Shown in pieces: positions 8,385 through 18,104 of a DNA stretch of 64,000 bases. The DNA is from Parapedobacter indicus (lineage in GTDB: Bacteria; Bacteroidota; Bacteroidia; Sphingobacteriales; Sphingobacteriaceae): NCBI RefSeq assembly GCF_900113765.1, contig NZ_FOQO01000005.1:186001-250000 (forward strand). Reading direction: 5' to 3'. Position 1 is the stretch's first letter. The number at the start of each line of letters is the position of its first letter. The notes beneath the pieces are model-generated. The model ran no database searches. It was not told the DNA's origin and worked only from the letters and a program-made list of their open reading frames with translations. The position numbers were made by a program, and so were the translations under genes.

Positions 8385-11300
8385 CTAAAAAGTTACATTT
8401 AATCCCAGCATAAACACCTTTGCATTGGGATATACGCCGATATCTACCCCCTGCGCCAATGAGTTGTTGCCGAAAGCACTCCCTTCAGGGTTGTATCCCG
8501 GGTACTTGGTAAATGTATGCACATTATCGGCACTCAAATAAGCCCGCAGACCTCGCAGGAACTTTATATCCAATGTGTTCACGGGAATGTCATAGGACAA
8601 CGTGATGTTCTTTATCCGGAAAAAAGAGCCATTGAAGACATGCCATGAATTATCGACATAGTTTCGCGCATCATGACCAGACCGTGGTGTATGGTTGTTC
8701 GGATTTTCCGCAGTCCAGCGATTTAGGTAAAAATCCTTTGCCATATTATATCCACGGTCCATAAACGTGTTCATCACGTGCTGCAAACTGTAAATATTGT
8801 TACCAACAGACCAATGGGTTAATACCATAAGGCCGAACCCCTTATAACTGAAATTATTGGTCCATCCTCCGGTATATTTCGGGTTTGCATTTCCGATAAT
8901 GGTTTTGTCAGCTACCGTGATCGCACCGTCCCCATCGATATCTTTGACCTTCAGCTCTCCCGGTGCTGACCGGGATTGTTTAATCGTAGCGGCTTCGGCC
9001 TCATCCAGAATCGCTCCGTCGAATACATAGCCATATAATATTCCCAGCGGCATACCCACACGTAATAGCGTAGGCTGACTTTTGGTGTCGCCGGATATAA
9101 TACCCCCAGTGGGATTGTAGATTTCCTGAATTCCGCTTGAAAGGGCTAAGAGCTTATTGCGGTTAAAGGAATTATTAATGGTCATGTCCCAACTGAATTT
9201 ACCACTTAATAGCTGTGCGCTGACGCCAACTTCCAGTCCCTTATTTTCAATGCTGCCAATGTTCTGAAGTGCCGACTGGAAGCCGCTGGTGCGCGGGATA
9301 TCTATCGCGAAGAGCAAGTCGGTCGTCTTTTTCTTATATACGTCAACGACTAGCGACAACCGGTTGTTCCAAAAGCCGACGTCGATACCCAAATCGGTTT
9401 GTCTTGTCCTCTCCCATTTGAGGTTTGGGTTGGGGAGACGGGTTTGGTAGAATCCGACCGCATTTGCATCCTCTCCAAGGATAATCACGCTAGAGGTTAA
9501 GCTTGATAGTGAACGGAAACTGGGAATCGCCTGTTCTCCTGTGACACCATGACTGACGCGGAGCTTCAAGTTATTCACCGTAGCTTTAAGTGGTTGAAAG
9601 AAAGGTTCCTCTGAAAGCCGCCAGCCCAACGCTAGGGAGGGAAAGACGGCATACTTGTTTTCGGCGCCGAAACGGGAAGAGCCGTCAATTCGTCCTGTGA
9701 ATGTAAGCAAGTACCTGTCCAGTAAGCTATAGTTTGCTCTACCAATATACGAATGAATAGAAAACATATTTGGGTTTCCGGAGGCAGTGCTCAGGTTGGT
9801 TGCCGACCCGAGGTTGTTAAACGTGAGCAGATCGGTCACAAAACCAGAAGCCGTACTGCTTAAACTTTCGCCGACACTTTTTTCCCAGGTAACGCCTCCC
9901 ATAACCGTGAGCCGATGGATGTCATTAATTTCCTTTGTATAGGTCAAGGTGTTCGTGCTGTTCCAGTACACGGTGTTAACGACGCCCACGCGAGCGAGTC
10001 CCTCATTTAGTTTACCGACGGTTGTGCTTTTTGGAGCATAGAAGTTTGCTTTGCCATTAGAAACGTCCATACTAAAGCTCACTTTCGCTTTCAGTCCGGG
10101 AATAATGTCAAGTTCACCGAAGATGTTTCCAAGCAGTCGGCTGCGAATATCTTTATTGACATATTCTCGCAATTTAGATACGGGGTTCGGATTTTTATTA
10201 TCCATATCAACGTATAAGATATATTCGCCATTTTCTTTAACCGATAGCGTGGGCGACGCCAGTAAGGTAGCGCCCACGGCGTCCGTAGCATTTTCGTTTG
10301 CCGATTCAGCCACATTGCTATTGGTTCCCACCACTGAAAAATTAGCACCAATGTTTAACCGATCAGACACCTTCCTATCGAGGTTAAGCCGGAAGGAATA
10401 CCGCTTGAATGACGAATTGACGACGATCCCTTTCTGATCCATATATCCCGAAGAAAGCATATAACGCATTTTCTCGTTGCCGCCTGAAAACATCAATTCA
10501 TAATTCTGTATGGGTGCCTTTCGATAAATCTCATTTTGCCAGTCCGTTCTTGCAGGCAGATTATTTACGTCATATCGCGTAGGGAGGTTCAGGTATTCCG
10601 CAGCTTCGTTCCACATTATTGCCCATTCTTCGGGCGAAGTGAGTTCAACCTTTTTATCGAGTTGCTGCATCCCTGTATAAACGTTAAAGTTTACGTTAGA
10701 TGCCCCTTCCTTCCCTCTTTTCGTCGTAATGAGTACCACACCGCTGGCTCCACGTGCTCCGTAAATAGCCGTGGCGGAGGCATCTTTCAGGATTTCTATC
10801 GATTCGATATCTGATGGGCTTATGTGGGTTAGACCCGAAGTGGAAGCGTCTATTCCGGTGGCAAGCCCCTCGGCATTATTCCCGCCAGATAGCGGAATAC
10901 CATCCACCACATACAGGGGTTCATTGTTTCCCTGAATAGAGTTTGTGCCTCGGATTCGGATTGTGGTTCCGGCTCCCGGTTGACCGGAAATCTGCGTAAC
11001 TTGCACACCGGCTACTTTACCTCTTAATCCAATATCGGCCGATTGTACCATACCGATGTTGAGGTCTTCGGACTTCACCGAGGCTATTGACCCAGTCAGG
11101 TCGCTTTTTCTGGTGGTTCCATATCCTACAACAACCACTTCATCCAAATCGCTCAACGATGCTTTCAGCCTCAAATCAAAAACCCGCCGGGTGCCCATAC
11201 GGTGTTCTTGGGCATCAAATCCGACAATGGTGAAAACCAGTGTCGTACCGTCTTTGGAAATCGGTATACGATAATTTCCGTTTGAGTCTGTAATGGTGGC

Positions 11301-11801
11301 CACACGTGAATTTTTTACGGCAACGGTAACCCCTTCTAGTGGCTGCCCAGATTCGTCGGTGACCGTACCCGATACCTCAGGCTGTTGCACTTCGGGCACC
11401 GGCATTGGACGTGTTATTTGGGCGGATGTTGTTTTGGGTCGCCGGATCGCAATAGTTTGGTCTTTGATGTAGTACGTGAGTTGCCGGGGACTCAACAACT
11501 GATCTAATACCGTCTCTAACCGCTGGTTGTTTACATCAATAGAAACAAGCATTTGCGGATTTACGTAGCGGTCGTTATAAAGGATCAGGTAACCAGTCTG
11601 TGCTTTAATGGACGCTAATACTTCCGGCAGCGGTTGTTTTTTTACTTTTAACGTAACCGTTTGTGACTTCGTTGCCGCGGCTAAGTGTAAACTTGCCCAT
11701 AAAAGCAAAAGTGACGTTAATTTCATAATTCGCAATAACTGGCTCATCTTTCCGCTGGGCCACGCGTGGCCGCGCCATACGGAAAATTCATAATTTATCA
11801 T
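8385..11801 (-). CDS. SusC/RagA-type TonB-dependent transporter with STN domain
   Basis: A 1138-residue outer-membrane transporter. After a signal region (MKLTSLLLLWASLHLAAA, about residues 26-43) comes an STN domain (about 48-115). A carboxypeptidase-like beta-sandwich domain beginning VSGTVTDESGQPLEGV follows (about 143-215). The SusC motif DEVVVVGYGTTRKSDLTGSI precedes the plug (VVDGIPLSGG; ILKDASATAIYGARGASGV) and a 22-strand barrel. The STN domain is the module that talks to a FecR anti-sigma factor; the matching fecR and sigma genes lie directly upstream. The annotated ATG gives a 25-residue extension before the signal peptide; an internal Met (about residue 26) is an alternative start. 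Confidence 0.95.
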   Translation of the reverse strand: MINYEFSVWRGHAWPSGKMSQLLRIMKLTSLLLLWASLHLAAATKSQTVTLKVKKQPLPEVLASIKAQTGYLILYNDRYVNPQMLVSIDVNNQRLETVLDQLLSPRQLTYYIKDQTIAIRRPKTTSAQITRPMPVPEVQQPEVSGTVTDESGQPLEGVTVAVKNSRVATITDSNGNYRIPISKDGTTLVFTIVGFDAQEHRMGTRRVFDLRLKASLSDLDEVVVVGYGTTRKSDLTGSIASVKSEDLNIGMVQSADIGLRGKVAGVQVTQISGQPGAGTTIRIRGTNSIQGNNEPLYVVDGIPLSGGNNAEGLATGIDASTSGLTHISPSDIESIEILKDASATAIYGARGASGVVLITTKRGKEGASNVNFNVYTGMQQLDKKVELTSPEEWAIMWNEAAEYLNLPTRYDVNNLPARTDWQNEIYRKAPIQNYELMFSGGNEKMRYMLSSGYMDQKGIVVNSSFKRYSFRLNLDRKVSDRLNIGANFSVVGTNSNVAESANENATDAVGATLLASPTLSVKENGEYILYVDMDNKNPNPVSKLREYVNKDIRSRLLGNIFGELDIIPGLKAKVSFSMDVSNGKANFYAPKSTTVGKLNEGLARVGVVNTVYWNSTNTLTYTKEINDIHRLTVMGGVTWEKSVGESLSSTASGFVTDLLTFNNLGSATNLSTASGNPNMFSIHSYIGRANYSLLDRYLLTFTGRIDGSSRFGAENKYAVFPSLALGWRLSEEPFFQPLKATVNNLKLRVSHGVTGEQAIPSFRSLSSLTSSVIILGEDANAVGFYQTRLPNPNLKWERTRQTDLGIDVGFWNNRLSLVVDVYKKKTTDLLFAIDIPRTSGFQSALQNIGSIENKGLEVGVSAQLLSGKFSWDMTINNSFNRNKLLALSSGIQEIYNPTGGIISGDTKSQPTLLRVGMPLGILYGYVFDGAILDEAEAATIKQSRSAPGELKVKDIDGDGAITVADKTIIGNANPKYTGGWTNNFSYKGFGLMVLTHWSVGNNIYSLQHVMNTFMDRGYNMAKDFYLNRWTAENPNNHTPRSGHDARNYVDNSWHVFNGSFFRIKNITLSYDIPVNTLDIKFLRGLRAYLSADNVHTFTKYPGYNPEGSAFGNNSLAQGVDIGVYPNAKVFMLGLNVTF

Positions 11802-11961
11802 TACGTTTGTACGTTTGGATAAGTTTTAAAACTGATTAAATGAAAGGCTCTGTCCAGACAATCAGGGAGGTGTTCACTGCACTTCCCTTACTTGTTTTCT
11901 TTTGATTGGATTATCCGTATTCCATATTGTTTTGGTTTTTAATTGGTTATTATATTTTAGT

Positions 11962-13137
11962 TTATTCCACAATTAGTTGGTTCCCGGTAAACTGTATGCG
12001 CACCTCAGATACGTTCAGCAGATCCAATACGGTTATCAGTGACAGATTCCGGCTCATTTCGCCTGTGAATGTTTCTTTAGGTACTTTGTTGGCATAGATG
12101 ACGTCTACATCGTACCAACGAGCTATTTGACGCATCATTTCTTCAAATGGCGTATTCTTAAAATGAAACACGCTATTTTTCCATGCGGTGTATGGGGTTA
12201 CGTCTACTTTTTGTACCATGATCGCGTCATCACGGAGTGTAGCTTGCTCGCCGGGCCGTAATACGGTTGGCGAGTGGTGGTCTGCAGTAACTGCGATACG
12301 TACAGCGCCGGCGACCAGGGTGGTCTTTATTTCCGGCTCGTCGTCGTACGCCGAGATATTAAATTCCGTGCCCAAGACTTCGATTTGCTGGCCGTTGGTG
12401 ATCACTTTAAAGGGTCTTTTTTTATCGTTCGCAACGATAAAATATGCTTCGCCCAGTAGCTCTACTACGCGCTCCTTACTAGTAAACCGACTTGGATATT
12501 TTAGTGTGGATGCGGCATTGAGCCAAACTTTACTGCCGTCCGCGAGTGTGATCTGGTACATTCCGCCCTTTGGGGTGGCTATCGAATGCTGTTTTGAGGA
12601 TTGAACATGGGAGTTGTCATCCTCTGTAACTTGACTGCCGTCGAGGTAGGTTACTTCGTCGCTAATGACTATCCCCGTCTGCGCTTCGCTCAGATTAATT
12701 GCCCGACCATCCGCCAGTGTGAGTACGGCTTGGCTCCGGCCGGGGGATTTATCCGGAGCACCAGTGTACGTGCTTGGGCTGTGTTTTTCGCGGCCTAGGT
12801 ACCAATACGAGCCGAACGCCAGCAGGGCAACTACCAATATGGCTGCTACACGGGACTCCCGGCGCCAAAATGTATGGCGGATTTTGATTGTTGGGGTTTC
12901 CCGAATGGCTTGATTTGCTATTGTATAATCAACGGTTCGCTTTTCATTGACGGGCAAATTATAAAACTCCATTAGGTCTGCCGTAAATCGGCCTTGAGTT
13001 GAAATCTGATTTAATACTCTTCGATATGCAGCGTGGCTATTCGCCCATTCTTGTAAATGCGTGTATTCGTCTGGTTGCAATTCGCCGCGCAAATATTTCT
13101 GCAGCAATAAAATAACCTGTTCCTTATCGAATTCCAT
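11962..13137 (-). CDS. FecR-family anti-sigma factor
   Basis: A 391-residue inner-membrane regulator. The cytoplasmic N-terminal region (residues 1-90) would bind the sigma factor. One membrane span follows (AAILVVALLAFGSYWYLG, about 93-110). The periplasmic FecR domain includes TPKGGMYQITLADGSKVWLN and the motif LGEAYFIVANDKKRPFKV. The C-terminal DUF4974-like domain ends with FEEMMRQIARWYDVDV and MSRNLSLITVLDLLN. It should relay ligand occupancy from the STN domain of the neighbouring SusC to the ECF sigma factor encoded 78 bases upstream. The 160 bases between it and susC hold no ORF and no clear terminator. Confidence 0.93.
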   Translation of the reverse strand: MEFDKEQVILLLQKYLRGELQPDEYTHLQEWANSHAAYRRVLNQISTQGRFTADLMEFYNLPVNEKRTVDYTIANQAIRETPTIKIRHTFWRRESRVAAILVVALLAFGSYWYLGREKHSPSTYTGAPDKSPGRSQAVLTLADGRAINLSEAQTGIVISDEVTYLDGSQVTEDDNSHVQSSKQHSIATPKGGMYQITLADGSKVWLNAASTLKYPSRFTSKERVVELLGEAYFIVANDKKRPFKVITNGQQIEVLGTEFNISAYDDEPEIKTTLVAGAVRIAVTADHHSPTVLRPGEQATLRDDAIMVQKVDVTPYTAWKNSVFHFKNTPFEEMMRQIARWYDVDVIYANKVPKETFTGEMSRNLSLITVLDLLNVSEVRIQFTGNQLIVE

Positions 13138-13225
13138 ATTTAGCTAAGCGGCAAAAGAGCCCACTAAATAGGACAACGAGAATGTTGGTGAAGATCTTTG
13201 GAAAAAAGATAAAAATTTTTGAAAA

Positions 13226-13816
13226 TTAATGGATGCCTTCCACGTAATGCAAAAATAGGATATACAGAAGGATGTCTTTTCCCTGAAAGACTCGACGTAT
13301 GGCCTTTATGGCCTCATGTTTATTGATAAATACGGCATTTCGTGATATAGTCATCCGTTCGGCTATTTCTTGCGTTGAAAGACCGTCGAAGTAACTGAGT
13401 AGGAAAACTTGTCGTTGCTTCTTTGGGAGTTTTTTTACTTCATTGTATATGGTACTTATTAATTCGGTGTAGATCAGTTGTGCTTCGATATTTTCGTTGC
13501 TTGCCACGTTGTCGGTATGTTCATCGATTCTTTCGAGTATGCGGCTGCGCGGAGATTTGATATGATCGAGACATGCGTTGCGTGCTACCACATACAAAAA
13601 CGCCTTGATGTCGGCTGACGATTGGAACCGTTGGCGCACATTCCAAGCTTTCAGGAAGCAGTCGTCTACTATTTCTTCCGCCGTTTCGCGATCCTTGAGT
13701 AGCTTTATCGCAAAATAATGGATTTCGCGCGAATATCGGCCCACCACACCCCGCAATGCTTCTAGGTCCCCCTGGCGGAAGCCCAGTAGTAAATCGTCGG
13801 TACGTGAGGAACCCAT
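13226..13816 (-). CDS. ECF-type RNA polymerase sigma factor
   Basis: About 196 residues. Region 2 is seen as EIHYFAIKLLKDRETAEEIVDDCFLKAWNVRQRF and region 4 as KKLPKKQRQVFLLSYFDGLSTQEIAERMTISRNAVFINKH, the layout of Bacteroidota ECF sigma factors that pair with FecR. It probably drives the downstream SusC-SusD-sulfatase genes. An in-frame TTG at 13825 is possible, but the ATG at 13816 is the better start. The upstream amidohydrolase ends only 55 bases away on the same strand, so sigma may also be read from the agaS promoter. Confidence 0.9.
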   Translation of the reverse strand: MGSSRTDDLLLGFRQGDLEALRGVVGRYSREIHYFAIKLLKDRETAEEIVDDCFLKAWNVRQRFQSSADIKAFLYVVARNACLDHIKSPRSRILERIDEHTDNVASNENIEAQLIYTELISTIYNEVKKLPKKQRQVFLLSYFDGLSTQEIAERMTISRNAVFINKHEAIKAIRRVFQGKDILLYILFLHYVEGIH

Positions 13817-13871
13817 AGCCAACAAATAACATTAAAAAAATCCTCAAAACCAAGGGGTCTCGATTTGGAGT

Positions 13872-14897
13872 TCAACGTGAAAAGAATGTCTTTTCTGCGT
13901 TGGTGCGATATATTTTGTCGACCACATTGCGTGGCAAGTGCAGTCCACGAAACATTCCGCTTACTTTAGGGGCTTCCATCTCATCTGCTGTAGTGAAAAA
14001 CTGCCAGTGTCTTTGTCGGATCGCGTTTATCCGCTTCTGAAAGCTTTCATCGTTCTCGTTCCCATCGTCAACAATATCGGTCCCGTACATGATTCGGTCT
14101 TGGTAGGTAATAAAAAAATCATGGACCTTGCGCCACTCCGTGACCGCTTGGTGCTGGAGGTGGCATATGCGTTCCGCGGTATCCACCATCATGTTCGGAT
14201 AGCGATCCAGCCGCCCCGCCAATTCGTCGACACTCCATTCCAGGCTGGCTAAGTGGGCTCCCACGAAACGAAGTTCCGGGAATTTTTCCAGCAGACGGTC
14301 CCGGGCACGTATCTGCTCGTCGTAAGAGGGATACGATGGGTGTAGAAACATATGATATTGGGGGTAGGCTTCGAAGTAGCTTCGGTCACTGCTGACGGTC
14401 ATTTCTTCAAGGGGGAGCCAGCAGTTTCTGGGTTCACCCAAATGGCCGATGAGGGGGATATCGTGACGAACCAAATACGCGATGACCGGATCGAACTTCG
14501 GATGGTCAATCATTACGAACTGTCCCGATGTGTTACGTAGTTCCATGCCGATATTTTTCCAGACTTTTACGGCCACTGCGCCCTTCGCACGTGCGTGCTC
14601 GATGCGAGCGGTAGTCATCGTTGGCCAGTCCTCCTCTTCCCAATCGTCGACCGGGAAATTGTATGCAAATGCAAAATCGGCGGGGTGGTTATGCAAGTGT
14701 TTTGCACTGATGGACAATTGCTCATCCAAGGATGGGAATCCGGGGGCAATGAGGTTTATACTCAGCAGCTTAAAATTGTTGGATTTCGAAAAATCTATGA
14801 GTCTTTCACCGGGAATGTTCGCATGCGTATGAACATCGTATTTGGGTACGGATGGAAAATCTTCGGTGGAATAAAAATCTTGGCTCTGTGTTGTCAT
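13872..14897 (-). CDS. Cytoplasmic amidohydrolase-2 family metal hydrolase
   Basis: A 341-residue TIM-barrel hydrolase (PF04909-like). Metal-ligand motifs in order are YDVHTHANIPGE (H-x-H near the N-terminus), LIGHLGEP, RFVGAHLAS and MYGTDIVDD, the last with the catalytic Asp. There is no signal peptide. A frame extension to 14966 overlaps the aldolase gene; the ATG at 14897, preceded by an A-rich leader, is chosen instead. It is the last metabolic gene of the agaS-kinase-aldolase operon. Substrate is unknown; known relatives act on lactones, carboxylates or amides. Its position makes it one of two candidates for a nonclassical deacetylase or lactonase step, but that is inference. Confidence 0.82.
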   Translation of the reverse strand: MTTQSQDFYSTEDFPSVPKYDVHTHANIPGERLIDFSKSNNFKLLSINLIAPGFPSLDEQLSISAKHLHNHPADFAFAYNFPVDDWEEEDWPTMTTARIEHARAKGAVAVKVWKNIGMELRNTSGQFVMIDHPKFDPVIAYLVRHDIPLIGHLGEPRNCWLPLEEMTVSSDRSYFEAYPQYHMFLHPSYPSYDEQIRARDRLLEKFPELRFVGAHLASLEWSVDELAGRLDRYPNMMVDTAERICHLQHQAVTEWRKVHDFFITYQDRIMYGTDIVDDGNENDESFQKRINAIRQRHWQFFTTADEMEAPKVSGMFRGLHLPRNVVDKIYRTNAEKTFFSR

Positions 14898-14943
14898 TTC
14901 TTTTCGGATTCTCTGGTAACTTAAAGAGTTGTTTGGTAATCTG

Positions 14944-15765
14944 CTAGTTTCTGCTAACGGTTCCAAGTTTTTCTTTCACCAATGCTGAAACGGCTTGGAT
15001 AGCGGGAGGAAATACTTTTCGTAAGTCAATTTCGTTGTTTTCCGCCAGAAGCCGGTGCAAATTACGCATAAAAGTATCTTTGATCTCAGTGGCTAGATTT
15101 ATTTTACATATTCCTCGGCGTATTGATTCTCGCAAGGTGTTTGCTGGAATACCTGACCCGCCGTGGAGTACTAATGGAATTTGTGTCGCTTCTTTAATTG
15201 CACTCAAGCGCTCGAGATCGAGTTTTGGTGTGGCTTTGTAAAAACCATGGGCTGAACCGATTGCTACTGCCAACGCATGTACGCCCGTCTCGCTAACGAA
15301 ACGTTTCGCTTCTTCGGGCTCGGTAAAACCTAGTTTTTCTTTTGACTGTCCAAGCTTGGCAACATACCCCAGTTCAGCTTCTACGTTAGCATTATATTGT
15401 TCCGCAAGCTTTACGATTTTTGTTGTCATTGCAACATTTTCATCGAATGGCTGTTCGCTGTAATCGATCATGACCGAGTCGAACCCTGCATCGAGGCAGC
15501 GTGCGATTAAATCATAGGATTCCGCATGATCGAGGTGGAGCCAGCCACCCGCTTCGTGGCCTGCAAAAGCTGCCTTAGCCATACCCACTACCATGGGTAA
15601 GCTCAAATAGTCAATAGATGCTTTGGTTACCTGAAGGATAATGGGTTGCTGCAGCAGGGATGCTGAGGCAATTATGCCGGCAAGTGTTTCAAAGTTATAA
15701 AAATTAGTGGCCAGTAAACAGCCTCTTGATGAATGAAGCTCTTGCAGCTTATCTTTTAACGTCAT
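14944..15765 (-). CDS. Class II ketose-bisphosphate aldolase (KbaY/GatY/FbaA type)
   Basis: A 273-residue zinc-dependent aldolase. The three zinc-ligand histidines are visible: LHLDHAES (His80), GSAHGFY (His173) and LHGGSGIP (His201). VEAELGYVAKLG (about 128-139) is the family's conserved acidic loop. Enzymes of this size and motif set cleave tagatose-1,6-bisP or fructose-1,6-bisP to DHAP and glyceraldehyde-3-P. Next to AgaS and a PfkB kinase, the tagatose activity is the better guess. Its 5' end overlaps the kinase stop by about 17 bases, indicating translational coupling. Tagatose versus fructose preference cannot be read from sequence alone. Confidence 0.88.
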   Translation of the reverse strand: MTLKDKLQELHSSRGCLLATNFYNFETLAGIIASASLLQQPIILQVTKASIDYLSLPMVVGMAKAAFAGHEAGGWLHLDHAESYDLIARCLDAGFDSVMIDYSEQPFDENVAMTTKIVKLAEQYNANVEAELGYVAKLGQSKEKLGFTEPEEAKRFVSETGVHALAVAIGSAHGFYKATPKLDLERLSAIKEATQIPLVLHGGSGIPANTLRESIRRGICKINLATEIKDTFMRNLHRLLAENNEIDLRKVFPPAIQAVSALVKEKLGTVSRN

Positions 15766-16711
15766 TTTCTGTATAGTTGAAGTGGTCTTTTGCTTTTTTC
15801 ATAATGGCCGCCCGGCTGGTAAATGCGCCGGTTCCCCCGGGTGCTGTAGTGGAGAGGGCGCCCATAACGTTGCCAAACCGTTGGCAATCATTGATGGGAG
15901 CTCCCGAAAGATACCGATAGATAAATCCTGCATTAAAACTATCTCCCGCACCGATGGCGTCAACTACAGCGTTATTTAAAAAAGGAGGTATGTTGTTCGG
16001 TGTGCCTTTGTAGTAGGATATCGATCCGTGTACGCCCAATTTTACGACAACCGTATTCGCATATCTGCCGATTTGATTAAGCGCACTTTCAACGGTAGGT
16101 TGATGAGTAAGGCATTTTATTTCGGCCTCATTGGGGAGGAAAACGTCGACCAGCGGTAATACGTTGGGGAGATCCAGTTCCCATTTTTCGGCGGGGTCCC
16201 ATTGTGTATCAAGAGAGGTTGTCAGGTTGCAGGACTTTGCTTTGCTAAGAAGGGTGAGGAGGTTGTGTTTCAAAGCAGGTTGCAAAAACACGGACGAGAT
16301 ATGAAGATGTTTCGCACGGCTTAGTAAAGCGACGTCGACATCCTCGGCGCTATAGTGTTCCATTGCGCCTGGATGCGTAACCATCGCTCTGTCATCTTCG
16401 ATATTAATCGCCACGGTAGCACCCGTTTTTAATTGCCTGTTCCGTACAATGGCGGAGGTATCAACTCCGCGTTCCGATAATTCGCTTATCACAAAATCTC
16501 CGAACATATCGTTTCCCGTTGCCCCTTTGAAGAGCACTTTTGCTCCCAATGTACTGAGGTTGCTGGCGAAAATAGCAGAAGAACTCCCCAGTGTCATCTG
16601 CATATCGCGTGCTAATACTTCCTTGCCTATTTGTGGGAAGGTGCTGATATGATTCAGGATGAGATCGACATTCAGTTCGCCAACGACAATGACATCGTAG
16701 TTGTTTTCCAT
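15749..16711 (-). CDS. PfkB-family sugar kinase, probable tagatose-6-phosphate kinase
   Basis: A 320-residue ribokinase-fold kinase. It has the N-terminal YDVIVVGELNVDLIL strand, the sugar-binding LGSSSAIFASNLSTLG (41-56) and the C-terminal anion-hole/catalytic motif DAIGAGDSFNAGF with Asp257. ATP-dependent phosphorylation of tagatose-6-P to tagatose-1,6-bisP fits its place between agaS and the aldolase. The PfkB family also includes fructokinases and ribokinases, so specificity is inferred from context. The frame can be extended to an ATG at 16750, adding a proline-rich stretch; the ATG at 16711 starts right at the conserved domain and is preferred. Confidence 0.85.
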   Translation of the reverse strand: MENNYDVIVVGELNVDLILNHISTFPQIGKEVLARDMQMTLGSSSAIFASNLSTLGAKVLFKGATGNDMFGDFVISELSERGVDTSAIVRNRQLKTGATVAINIEDDRAMVTHPGAMEHYSAEDVDVALLSRAKHLHISSVFLQPALKHNLLTLLSKAKSCNLTTSLDTQWDPAEKWELDLPNVLPLVDVFLPNEAEIKCLTHQPTVESALNQIGRYANTVVVKLGVHGSISYYKGTPNNIPPFLNNAVVDAIGAGDSFNAGFIYRYLSGAPINDCQRFGNVMGALSTTAPGGTGAFTSRAAIMKKAKDHFNYTENDVKR

Positions 16712-16788
16712 ACGTTTGGGTGGTTTGGGGGCGCTAAGTGGGCTGAGCATGTTGTTTGTATGATGTGACCCTAAATATAGTCATTACT

Positions 16789-18024
16789 TTATAAGCGGTT
16801 AAATGAATGGATATGATCTGCGCGGTATGGATAAATCGTGACGCCTTGTACGACTCGGGTAATCGTATCGTTTGCCGATGGAGCATCTGGCTTGAGCCCC
16901 AGATTAACCGATTTAAAGAAAGCCAGGATCTGGGCAGGGAGGACACTGCAAACGGATAGAAAGTCCTCTTCTATTTTTTCTTCGTACTCGGAAAAGGAGA
17001 TAGCCAGTGTGGCTTGTAGATCGTTGTCTGGAAACTCGCTGATACCGACCTGTCCAATTCCTTTTTCAGTAGCTAAGATGGATTTGACCAAGTCAGCCTC
17101 GTATAAGTGTACGTAGTCCTCATTGGAGTACAAGAAAAATATCAGAGTTTTATGGTCGATGACCACTTTGGGTCCATGCCTCAATCCCAAAAATGAATCG
17201 TGTTTGCAAATCACTTTGCCGTCTGTAAGCTCCTGTAATTTCAACTGTGATTCCTGTGCGGCATCTTGCAGGGGCCCCGAGCCCAAGAAGAGGGCGCGGT
17301 TAAAATCAAGCGATGCCATGTCTTTCAGCGGTTGAGTGTAACGGGTGATGATGCGATCACCGTAATCTGCAAGACGTGAAACCGTTTCCGCGTAGCGGTT
17401 GATCCGGTCTATGCGGGTGATGAGGAGTCCGGCTAATAACATGCACGTAAAACTGCTTGTCATCGCCAAGCCCCGATCATTCGTTTCCTCTGGCAAATGA
17501 AAAACGAAGCAGTCGGGCCGGTCCCCCATGCGGGCCAGGTCGCCTTCGGGATTACAGGTAATGATGAGGTGAAACGCCTTTTTACATATCGCGTTGGCCA
17601 GGTTGATAGCGGCGACGCTTTCGGGGCTGTTTCCTGAGCGTGCGAAGGAAACGAGTAGTAACGTGCGATCGGGTTGGAAGTAGTGATGGGGATGGGATAC
17701 CAGGTCGGTGGTAGGTGCGGCCCATGTATTCTTACGTGAACTTTTCTGAAAAGGGTCGCGTAATATACTTCCGATATAGGCAGACGTACCCGCTCCGGTC
17801 AAGACGACTTCCATATCCGTAATCGTATATATGTCGTTAAGAAAGGCCTGCAAGGCTGCTTTGCTTTTGTTGACGAGCGCCCAGGTATTTTTCCATAATA
17901 GCGGTTGCTGTGTAATCTCTTTGGCAGTAAAAGTTCCACCGGCTTCCTGTAACTGCACTTCATCCATTCCGAGCCACGTTTTCCTCTCTTTTGTCGTTTC
18001 AGCGGTCATACGCTCCTTATCCAT
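16789..18024 (-). CDS. agaS: AgaS-type SIS-domain sugar-phosphate deaminase/isomerase
   Basis: A 411-residue protein with two SIS domains, as in GlmS C-terminal halves and AgaS. The first carries GAGTSAY (77-83) and the phosphate-binding SFARSGNSPES (126-136). The second carries FLGSGPLQDAAQESQLKLQELT around residues 250-270. AgaS converts D-galactosamine-6-P to D-tagatose-6-P with release of ammonia. The length and neighbours (tagatose-type kinase and aldolase) fit this better than a glucosamine enzyme. It is the first gene of the minus-strand operon. The -7 element TATATTTG and an inverted repeat CGTTTCAAACG lie between its ATG and the divergent ddl gene. Confidence 0.88.
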   Translation of the reverse strand: MDKERMTAETTKERKTWLGMDEVQLQEAGGTFTAKEITQQPLLWKNTWALVNKSKAALQAFLNDIYTITDMEVVLTGAGTSAYIGSILRDPFQKSSRKNTWAAPTTDLVSHPHHYFQPDRTLLLVSFARSGNSPESVAAINLANAICKKAFHLIITCNPEGDLARMGDRPDCFVFHLPEETNDRGLAMTSSFTCMLLAGLLITRIDRINRYAETVSRLADYGDRIITRYTQPLKDMASLDFNRALFLGSGPLQDAAQESQLKLQELTDGKVICKHDSFLGLRHGPKVVIDHKTLIFFLYSNEDYVHLYEADLVKSILATEKGIGQVGISEFPDNDLQATLAISFSEYEEKIEEDFLSVCSVLPAQILAFFKSVNLGLKPDAPSANDTITRVVQGVTIYPYRADHIHSFNRL

Positions 18025-18040
18025 TCCTAAATACGTTTAA

Positions 18041-18059
18041 CGTTTCAAACGCAAATATA
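18041..18059 (-). promoter_or_regulatory. Candidate agaS promoter -7 element with overlapping inverted repeat
   Basis: On the minus strand TATATTTG (18052-18059) matches TAnnTTTG exactly; no good -33 is seen. Directly downstream, where transcription would start, lies CGTTTCAAACG (18041-18051), an 11-base inverted repeat. It resembles the TTTC(n)AAA repeats at the deoR-type gene and at the exported cassette, so it is a candidate repressor operator. Confidence 0.4.
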
Positions 18060-18104
18060 TAAATTTTTATTTCCTTTTATATTTATTGATATTTTTTATT
18101 TTTC

